A stretch of DNA of 64,000 nucleotides from Tenacibaculum piscium. GTDB taxonomy: Bacteria > Bacteroidota > Bacteroidia > Flavobacteriales > Flavobacteriaceae. Numbering within the stretch: position 1 is the stretch's first letter; each line of letters begins with the position of its first letter. Shown piece by piece: positions 57,534-64,000 of this stretch. Both the position numbers and the translations under genes were made by a program. The stretch spans positions 62,001 through 126,000 of the forward strand of contig NZ_JAJGWT010000003.1 of assembly GCF_021390715.1 (NCBI RefSeq), in the 5' to 3' direction. The notes beneath the pieces were generated by a model, which saw only the letters and a list, made by a program, of their open reading frames with translations, had not been told where the DNA came from and made no database searches.

Positions 57534-60500
57534 ATGAAAACAACGTTTAATGGAATTTTAACGCTACTACTAGCGTTGATTGTGCAAATATCGTTTGCTC
57601 AAGAAAAAACGGTTTCTGGTACAGTATCTGACGAATCAGGTCCTTTACCTGGAGTTACCGTATTGAAAAAAGGAACGAATCAAGGTACCGAAACTAATTT
57701 TGATGGTAAATACACTATCAAAACTAAAACTGGTGATGTTTTGGTTTTTAGCTTTATCGGTATGAAGAGTATCCAAAAAATAATTGGATCTTCAAATACC
57801 ATCAATATTATTATGAAAAATGATAATATTCTTGATGAAGTTGTCGTTACTGCTTTGGGAATTTCTAGAGATAAAAAATCGCTAGGATACGCAACTCAAG
57901 AAGTAAAAGGAGACGAATTAACAACCAATAAAAGTGGGAATTTTGTAAATGCTTTATCTGGGAAAGCCTCTGGTATTCAAATTAGAAAGAACAATAACAT
58001 GGGAGGATCTACCAATGTAGTAATCCGTGGAAATGCATCGCTTACAGGAAATAACCAAGCTTTATTTGTTATTGATGGTGTGCCAATTGGTAATTCAAGC
58101 TCAAACGCTTCTAGCCAAGCTGAAGGAGTTGGTGGATATTATGATTATGGAAATCCTGCTTCAGATATTAACCCTGAAGATATTGCTTCTATTAACATTC
58201 TTAAAGGAGCTGCCGCTTCTGCATTATACGGTTCTAGAGCTGCCAATGGTGTTATTATGATTACCACTAAAAAAGGAAAAGATTCAAAAGGAATTGGAGT
58301 AACTATTAATTCTGGTGCATCTTTTGGTAAAATTGACAAAAGTACTTTTACAAAGTTTCAAACAAAATATGGTGCTGGTTACGGTCCTTTTTATGATGGT
58401 CCTGGTAGTCAATGGCTTTTAGAAGATATTAATGGTGATGGAACAAAAGATTTAGTAGTACCTTATATGGAAGACGCTTCTTATGGAGCTGCTTTTGATC
58501 CTAAATTATTAGTATATCAATGGGATTCTTTTGATCCTACTTCTCCTAATTATAAGAAAAAAACGCCTTGGATTAGTCCTAAAAATGGACCTATCGAGTT
58601 TTTTGAAACACCTATCACAATTACAAATTCAATCTCTTTAGATCAATCTTCTGAAAAAGGTAATTTTAGAATTAACTATACACAGTTTGATCAAACAGGA
58701 TTAATGCCTAACAGTTCTCAGAAAAAACATAATTTTTCGATGAGCGGTAACCTTAAAATGACAGAGAAATTTACAGCAACAGCCTATGCAAATTACATCA
58801 AATCAAAAGCAAAAGGACGTAACTCTACTGGATATAATGACAATATCTTAACAATGTTCAAGCAATGGGGACAAACAAATGTAGATTTACAACAACAAAA
58901 AGATAGCTATTTTTCAACTAAAAGAAACATAACTTGGAATCCTGCAACATCTGACGCTGGTTCTGCTCCTATCTTTTGGGATAATCCATACTGGAAACGA
59001 TACGAAAATTATCAAAATGATTCAAGAGATCGTTTTGTAGGAAATATCTCTTTAAATTATGAAATAAACGACTGGTTAAATGTTACTGGTAGAATATCAA
59101 CAGATACTTACAACGAAATTCAAGAAGAAAGAAGAGCAAACGGAAGTGTTCCTGCTGCTTTTGGTGTTAGTAGAGGTAATGTTGATGCTGGTTACGGTAG
59201 AAAAAATATTTCTAATACAGAAACAAATTATGATTTCATGTTTAACTTAGACAGAAATTTAACCGAAGACCTTAATTTAAAAGCCATTGTAGGAACAAAC
59301 ATCCGAAGAAATACATTTAAATCTATATATGCTTCTACAGCTGGTGGATTAAGTGTTCCTAAACTTTATTCTTTACAAAACAGTATTGGTCCATTACCTT
59401 TACCTATTGAAAGAGATGAAAAAGTTGGGGTAGATGGAGTTTACGGAAGTGCCTCTTTAGGATTCAAAAATACGTTCTTTTTTGATGCAACTATAAGAAG
59501 AGACCACTCCTCTACCTTACCTAATGATAATAGTACTTTCTACTATCCTTCATTTGCTGGTAGTTTTGTGTTTTCTAAACTATTAAATCAAGATTGGTTA
59601 TCATTTGGTAAATTAAGAGCAAACTACGCAGAGGTAGGAAACAGTGCTCCTTTTGATTATTTAAATGATACCTATAGAGTAAATATTGCTCCTGGAACAC
59701 CAAGTACATCAGTAGGAAATACCAAAAAAAATATAGATTTAAAACCTGAAAGAACTGAAAGTATTGAAGTTGGTCTTGAAATGAAAGTATTACAAAATCG
59801 TTTAGGTTTTGACCTTGCTTATTATAAAAATAATTCAATAGATCAAATTGTAGGAGTGCCTGTATCAACAGCTACTGGATACTCTAGTAAAATATTAAAT
59901 GCTGGAGAAATTGAAAATAAAGGATTAGAAGTATCAATAAATGGTACGCCTATAAAAACTGATAATTTTTCTTGGAATGCCAATGTAAACTGGTCTAAAA
60001 ATGAAAGTAAAGTTATTTCATTAACAGAAGGTATTTCGAACTTACAATTAGGAGATTTTCAAGGAGGTGTAACCATTAATGCTACGGTTGGTCAACCATA
60101 TGGTGTTATTCAAGGAACTGATTTCACCTATTTGAACGGTAAAAAAGTCGTTGATGCCGAAAGTGGTGAATATGTTAAAACAAGTAGTTCTGATAAAATA
60201 ATTGGGGATACTAGCCCAGATTGGTTAATGGGAATTTCGAACAGTTTTAAATATAAAAATGTATCGTTAAGTTTCTTAGTTGATTTTCAAAAAGGAGGAA
60301 GTATTTTTTCTTTAGATCAATCGTATGGATTAGCAACAGGAGTAAATGCTGAAACTGCTTTTATAAATGATTTAGGCAACCCTGTAAGAAATTCTATTGC
60401 AGATGGTGGAGGTATGATTAATCCAGGTGTTAATTCTGATGGTGCAACCAATACTACGCGTATTAGAACTGATAGATACGGTGCTTTTGGATACCGAAGA

Positions 60501-60773
60501 GGATTACCAAATGCCGCTTTTGTATATGATGCTAGTTTCGTAAAATTAAGAGAAGTAGCAATAACTTATAACTTTACGGATAAAATGATGAACAATACCT
60601 TTTTAACAGGAGGTTCTATTAGTTTTTCTGGTTCAAATCTATGGATAATCCATAAGAATTTACCACATGCAGATCCAGAATCTGGTTTATCATCTGGTAA
60701 CTTACAAGGATATTCTACTGGTTCACTTCCAACAACAAGAAATTTTGGGTTTAACCTTAAATTAAAATTCTAA
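57534..60773 (+). CDS. SusC-like TonB-dependent outer-membrane receptor
   Basis: 1079 residues. Signal peptide ending QISFAQ; a carboxypeptidase-regulatory-like domain (about 25-105: VSGTVSDESGPLPGVTVL, GDVLVFSFIGMKS); plug domain (GYATQEVKGDELTTN; VVIRGNASLTG; VIDGVPIG; GAAASALYGSRAANGVIMIT); then a large beta-barrel ending TRNFGFNLKLKF. It imports an oligomeric nutrient with its SusD partner, using energy from TonB. The susD gene follows after 10 nt. No glycosidase or peptidase is adjacent, so the substrate is open. Confidence 0.96.
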   Translation: MKTTFNGILTLLLALIVQISFAQEKTVSGTVSDESGPLPGVTVLKKGTNQGTETNFDGKYTIKTKTGDVLVFSFIGMKSIQKIIGSSNTINIIMKNDNILDEVVVTALGISRDKKSLGYATQEVKGDELTTNKSGNFVNALSGKASGIQIRKNNNMGGSTNVVIRGNASLTGNNQALFVIDGVPIGNSSSNASSQAEGVGGYYDYGNPASDINPEDIASINILKGAAASALYGSRAANGVIMITTKKGKDSKGIGVTINSGASFGKIDKSTFTKFQTKYGAGYGPFYDGPGSQWLLEDINGDGTKDLVVPYMEDASYGAAFDPKLLVYQWDSFDPTSPNYKKKTPWISPKNGPIEFFETPITITNSISLDQSSEKGNFRINYTQFDQTGLMPNSSQKKHNFSMSGNLKMTEKFTATAYANYIKSKAKGRNSTGYNDNILTMFKQWGQTNVDLQQQKDSYFSTKRNITWNPATSDAGSAPIFWDNPYWKRYENYQNDSRDRFVGNISLNYEINDWLNVTGRISTDTYNEIQEERRANGSVPAAFGVSRGNVDAGYGRKNISNTETNYDFMFNLDRNLTEDLNLKAIVGTNIRRNTFKSIYASTAGGLSVPKLYSLQNSIGPLPLPIERDEKVGVDGVYGSASLGFKNTFFFDATIRRDHSSTLPNDNSTFYYPSFAGSFVFSKLLNQDWLSFGKLRANYAEVGNSAPFDYLNDTYRVNIAPGTPSTSVGNTKKNIDLKPERTESIEVGLEMKVLQNRLGFDLAYYKNNSIDQIVGVPVSTATGYSSKILNAGEIENKGLEVSINGTPIKTDNFSWNANVNWSKNESKVISLTEGISNLQLGDFQGGVTINATVGQPYGVIQGTDFTYLNGKKVVDAESGEYVKTSSSDKIIGDTSPDWLMGISNSFKYKNVSLSFLVDFQKGGSIFSLDQSYGLATGVNAETAFINDLGNPVRNSIADGGGMINPGVNSDGATNTTRIRTDRYGAFGYRRGLPNAAFVYDASFVKLREVAITYNFTDKMMNNTFLTGGSISFSGSNLWIIHKNLPHADPESGLSSGNLQGYSTGSLPTTRNFGFNLKLKF

Positions 60774-60783
60774 AGACAACAAA

Positions 60784-62331
60784 ATGAAAAAAATATTAAT
60801 TTTAGTATCCGCAATATTTATTGCTTCTTGTTCTGATAATTTAGAAAGCTTAAATAAGAACATTAAAGATCCCGCAAACGTACCAGGAGAAAGTTTATTT
60901 TCTGGAGCACAGAAAGCTTTAGTCGATCAAATTGTTGATTTAAATGTCAATAATAATAACACAAAGCTTTGGTCACAATATTTACAGGAAACCACTTATA
61001 CAGACGAGAGTAATTACGATCAATTAACACGTAGTATTCCTAAAAATCATTGGGACATTTTATATAAAGATGTCTTAAAAGATTTAGATCAGGCAAAAAA
61101 GACAATTAAAGCAACTACATATTCAACGAATGAATTAAATGCTTTAAAGTCGAATAAATTAGCAATTATTGAAATATTAAACGTGTATGCATACGCTTCA
61201 TTAGTGGAAACGTTTGGCGATGTTCCTTACACGGAAGCTTTAGATATCGATAATCTTTTACCTAAATATGATGACGGATTAACAGTTTACAAAGATTTGA
61301 TTGTACGTTTAACAACAGCAATTAACACGTTAAATCCTAATTTATCGAGTTATGGAGCTGCCGATAATATTTATAATGGAGATGTAACAAAGTGGAAAAA
61401 ACTGGGAGCTTCTTTAAAATTAAGAATGGGGATTTTACTTTCTGATGTCGATAATACATTGGCTAAATCGACTATTGAATCTGCGGTTGCTACGGGTGTT
61501 TTTACAAGCAATGCTGATAATGCAACTTTTACGTATTATTCTGCTGATCCAAATACCAATCCAATTCATGATAATTTAGTATTAAGTGGAAGAAATGATT
61601 TTGTTGCAGGAAAGACAATCATCGAAATTATGCAACCAAGAACCTATGAATATTTAACAGATTCGAATGAAGATGATGTTATCGATTCAAAAGATAATGC
61701 AACGGTTGTTCCAGGTTCTGTAACTTTTACAGATCCAAGAATGGCTTCCTATTTTTCTTCAAATGTAGATGCTGATCCTACGGTACCTCAAGTTGTTTAT
61801 TTAGGTGGTGAAATTGGAAGTTCTTCTAATTTCAAGAAACACACACAAGTTGCTGACGTTATAAAAGCAGCAACGACCAAAGGTGTTATTTTTGATTATT
61901 CGGAAGTACAATTTTTACTAGCGGAAGCTGCGGCTCGTTCTTTTTCAGTTGGAGGAACTGCTAAGAGTCATTATGATATGGCAATTACCGCTTCTTTTGA
62001 AGATTGGGGACTTTCTACCGCAGATGCTACTACATTTTTAGCTGCACCAAGCGTAGATTATAACACACTTTTAGCAAGTAAAACTTGGAAAGAAATAATT
62101 GGTACACAAAAATGGATTGCTTTATACAACAGAGGATTAGAGGCTTGGACATCAATCAGACTTTTAGATTTTCCTAAATTAGCGACTCCTACGGATGCTT
62201 ATTCTGGTTTTCCAAACCGATACACATATCCTGTGGTAGAACAAACGTTAAACGGAAGTAATTACAAAAATGCTTCTTCAGCAATTGGAGGCGATACTAC
62301 GGAACAAAAATTATTTTGGGATAAGTATTAA
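60784..62331 (+). CDS. SusD/RagB-like nutrient-binding lipoprotein
   Basis: 515 residues with lipobox LVSAIFIASC. Belongs to the SusD-like group with SusD-typical helical TPR framework: NVPGESLFSGAQKALVDQ, YLQETTYTDESNYD, YASLVETFGDVPYTEA and the C-terminal ALYNRGLEAWTSIRLLDFP, as in family 'SusD and RagB outer membrane lipoprotein'. It caps the SusC barrel on the cell surface and binds the ligand. Co-transcribed with susC; a terminator follows. Confidence 0.95.
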   Translation: MKKILILVSAIFIASCSDNLESLNKNIKDPANVPGESLFSGAQKALVDQIVDLNVNNNNTKLWSQYLQETTYTDESNYDQLTRSIPKNHWDILYKDVLKDLDQAKKTIKATTYSTNELNALKSNKLAIIEILNVYAYASLVETFGDVPYTEALDIDNLLPKYDDGLTVYKDLIVRLTTAINTLNPNLSSYGAADNIYNGDVTKWKKLGASLKLRMGILLSDVDNTLAKSTIESAVATGVFTSNADNATFTYYSADPNTNPIHDNLVLSGRNDFVAGKTIIEIMQPRTYEYLTDSNEDDVIDSKDNATVVPGSVTFTDPRMASYFSSNVDADPTVPQVVYLGGEIGSSSNFKKHTQVADVIKAATTKGVIFDYSEVQFLLAEAAARSFSVGGTAKSHYDMAITASFEDWGLSTADATTFLAAPSVDYNTLLASKTWKEIIGTQKWIALYNRGLEAWTSIRLLDFPKLATPTDAYSGFPNRYTYPVVEQTLNGSNYKNASSAIGGDTTEQKLFWDKY

Positions 62332-62361
62332 CACTTTTTTTTAGATTTATTTTATTTTATT

Positions 62362-62391
62362 AACGCTCTAATTTATTAGAGCGTTTTTTTG
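62362..62391. terminator. Intrinsic terminator after susD
   Basis: AACGCTCTAAT and ATTAGAGCGTT pair with a 2-nt loop region, then seven T. Confidence 0.88.
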
Positions 62392-62406
62392 TTAAAAAAA
62401 TTCAAC

Positions 62407-62414
62407 TACCTTTG
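62407..62414 (+). promoter_or_regulatory. -7 box directly in front of rlmB (possible leaderless start)
   Basis: TACCTTTG ends four nt before the rlmB ATG, the same spacing as at rlmH. A TTTG at 62388-62391 may be the -33 element with a short 15-nt spacer, but it is also the terminator T run. Confidence 0.5.
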
Positions 62415-62418
62415 CCGT

Positions 62419-63156
62419 ATGGAAGAAAACACTACTATTTTTGGTATTAGAGCAATAATTGAAGCGATTGAAAGTGAAGCATCAATTAACAAAGTATATT
62501 TACAGAAAGGACTTCGTGGAGAATTATTTTTTGAATTAGATAAATTATTAAGAAAAAATAAAATTTCCATCAGTGTTGTTCCTACAGAAAAACTAGATAG
62601 ATTATCTAAACATAGTAATCATCAAGGAGCGGTTGCAAGAATTTCTCCTGTTGATTTTCATGATTTAGAAACCTTAATTGAAACGACTTTAGCATCTGAT
62701 AAAATTCCATTGTTCTTATTATTAGATCAAGTATCTGATGTTCGAAATTTTGGAGCAATTATTAGAACTGCTGAGTGTACGGGTGTAAACGGAATTATCA
62801 TTCAAAAAAGTGGAAGTGCTCCTGTAAATGCAGAAACGATTAAAACATCAGCAGGTGCTGCTTTTAAAATTCCTATTTGTAAGGTTGATCATATTAAAGA
62901 CGCAATGTTTCAATTACAGGCTGAAAACATAAAATTAGTTGCCGCTACTGAAAAGACAGAAGATTCTGTTTTTGATGTTGATTTTAATCAGCCAGTTGCT
63001 ATCATAATGGGTTCTGAACATAAAGGAGTTAGTAATTCTGTATTAAAAATGGCAGATTATAAAGCAAAATTACCATTACTTGGTGAAATTGAATCTTTAA
63101 ATGTTTCTGTTGCTTGTGGCGTTTTTCTTTATGAAACTATTCGTCAAAGACAATAA
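62419..63156 (+). CDS. rlmB: 23S rRNA (guanosine-2251-2'-O)-methyltransferase RlmB
   Basis: 245 residues from the ATG at 62419; upstream codons belong to the terminator and promoter. SPOUT-family TrmH/SpoU type. N-terminal substrate-binding domain (IFGIRAIIEAIESEASINKV), linker NHQGAVARI, then motif 1 LLDQVSDVRNFGAIIRTAEC, motif 2 AIIMGSEHKGVS and motif 3 LPLLGEIESLNVSVACGVFL with the SAM knot. It modifies G2251 in the P loop of 23S rRNA. Confidence 0.93.
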   Translation: MEENTTIFGIRAIIEAIESEASINKVYLQKGLRGELFFELDKLLRKNKISISVVPTEKLDRLSKHSNHQGAVARISPVDFHDLETLIETTLASDKIPLFLLLDQVSDVRNFGAIIRTAECTGVNGIIIQKSGSAPVNAETIKTSAGAAFKIPICKVDHIKDAMFQLQAENIKLVAATEKTEDSVFDVDFNQPVAIIMGSEHKGVSNSVLKMADYKAKLPLLGEIESLNVSVACGVFLYETIRQRQ

Positions 63157-63193
63157 AAAGAAATAATACATTTATTAGAGAATTATAAAAATT

Positions 63194-63221
63194 AAAATCC
63201 TGCTTTTTGCGGGATTTTTTT
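63194..63221. terminator. Terminator between rlmB and the rhomboid gene
   Basis: AAATCCTGC and GCGGGATTT pair (one T.G) around TTTTT, then T7. It serves convergent genes. Confidence 0.75.
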
Positions 63222-63223
63222 AT

Positions 63224-64000
63224 TTATGATTTATGATTGTTTTCTGTATAAATATACTTGTAATTTAATTCTGATGATTTTTCTATTTCTTTTTTTTCTT
63301 CGGATATATTAATTTCTATTTTTTTATCTTCTTTCTCTTCTTTCTCTTTTTCAGTATCTTCTTCTGATACAATTTCTTCTTGAATTACTGGTGGAACGTA
63401 ATTTCCATTTTCATCAAACAATTCATCAAAAGCTGTTTTAGAGAACACAAATTTTTCTTTAATTACGCCTTTTTTTCGATAAAAAATCGCCAATAAAATC
63501 CCTGTAATAAACCCTGATAAATGTCCTTCCCATGAAATACCATCTTTAATTGGCAACACATACCAAATCATACTTCCGTATAAAAATATCATAATTAACG
63601 AAACTGCGACAAGTCGATACTGTTTTTTTATAATTCCGCTAAAAAACACAAAACTAAACAATAAATAAACAACGCCACTCGCCCCAATATGATAGGATTC
63701 ACGAGCAATACTCCACGTTAAAAAACCGGTAAATAATCCACCGAAAATCAATATTTTTAAAGCAACTTCTCTATAAAAATAAAATAAACTCGCCGAAAGC
63801 ACAAATAATGGCACGGAATTATTAAACAAATGCCCTGTATCGCCATGGATAAAAGGTGACATCAAAATTCCTTTTAAGCCACTTAATTCTCTTGGTAAAA
63901 TACCAAATTTATTGAAATTGAAGCCAAAAGTAATTTCTATCCAATAGATAATCCAAATAGAAAATACAAAAATAAATGGCAACAAAAAAATGCGGTTCGA
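63224..64000 (-). CDS. Rhomboid-family intramembrane serine protease (5' end outside the window)
   Basis: About 258 residues in view. A TTG at 63985 could start it, but the frame stays open to the window end (SNRIF before the LLPFIF helix), so it is treated as partial. Six or so membrane helices. The active-site Ser is in GASGVVYLLFS (GxSG) and the His in WEGHLSGFITG; the usual rhomboid HLFNN element is seen in GHLFNNSVPLF. After residue 180 a hydrophilic tail follows, very rich in Glu/Lys (SEEDTEKEKEEKEDKKIE). It cleaves membrane proteins within the bilayer. Confidence 0.92.
   Translation of the reverse strand, partial: SNRIFLLPFIFVFSIWIIYWIEITFGFNFNKFGILPRELSGLKGILMSPFIHGDTGHLFNNSVPLFVLSASLFYFYREVALKILIFGGLFTGFLTWSIARESYHIGASGVVYLLFSFVFFSGIIKKQYRLVAVSLIMIFLYGSMIWYVLPIKDGISWEGHLSGFITGILLAIFYRKKGVIKEKFVFSKTAFDELFDENGNYVPPVIQEEIVSEEDTEKEKEEKEDKKIEINISEEKKEIEKSSELNYKYIYTENNHKS

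Overview
The window is a low-GC chromosome segment from a member of the Bacteroidota, most probably a Flavobacteriaceae bacterium of the Tenacibaculum/Polaribacter kind (inference). The signs are a SusC/SusD pair, a type IX secretion C-terminal signal, promoters with a TAnnTTTG -7 box, weak Shine-Dalgarno sequences, a cyclophilin-FKBP fusion protein, and a str operon of rpsL-rpsG-fusA-rpsJ without tuf. No tRNA, rRNA or CRISPR array was seen.

Layout. 1-8081 (+): 3' end of prfC, a triple-repeat outer-membrane-type protein, a dual immunophilin, two paralogous exported TonB-C proteins and a T9SS cargo protein. 8164-12197 (-): folE, hisS, a YihY membrane protein and nadC. 12277-19427 (+): rlmH, an exported coiled-coil protein, rdgB, a FecCD/FecE-type ABC permease and ATPase, an M28 peptidase lipoprotein, an EamA transporter and an SDR. 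19507-25975 (-): a complete retron cassette in the order WGR-HEAT protein, SWIM protein, msr-msd RNA, reverse transcriptase. 26261-33642 (-): a thiamine operon thiS-thiC-thiE2-thiD-thiE-thiG-thiH-thiF/moeB behind a TPP riboswitch. 34023-39234 (-): arginase, citrate synthase, enolase and carA. 39338-57161 (-): the str-S10-spc-alpha ribosomal superoperon with infA, secY, rpoA and fusA. 57534-63156 (+): susC, susD and rlmB; a partial rhomboid protease closes the window on the minus strand.

The outstanding item is the retron. The RT has the retron hallmarks NAxxH, YVDD and VTG. The 230 nt directly upstream hold a 14-bp a1/a2 inverted repeat, an msr hairpin and a 27-bp msd hairpin. Two mismatches in the msd stem are A/C in the RNA but G.T wobbles in the reverse-transcribed DNA. 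The two co-directional partner genes (WGR-HEAT and SWIM zinc finger) are packed 14 nt from each other and 14 nt from the RNA, so this reads as one tripartite, probably anti-phage, operon. From memory the composition resembles the class named type XIII retrons; no search was possible.

The ribosomal superoperon is not one uninterrupted unit here. Intrinsic-terminator-like hairpins lie after rpsJ, rpsN, rpsK and rplQ, and TAnnTTTG promoters follow three of them (before rplC, rpsH and carA). A long leader with an attenuator-like hairpin precedes rplC. Several small dispersed repeats lie in intergenic DNA, including two copies of a structured element that resembles the Flavo-1 RNA motif.
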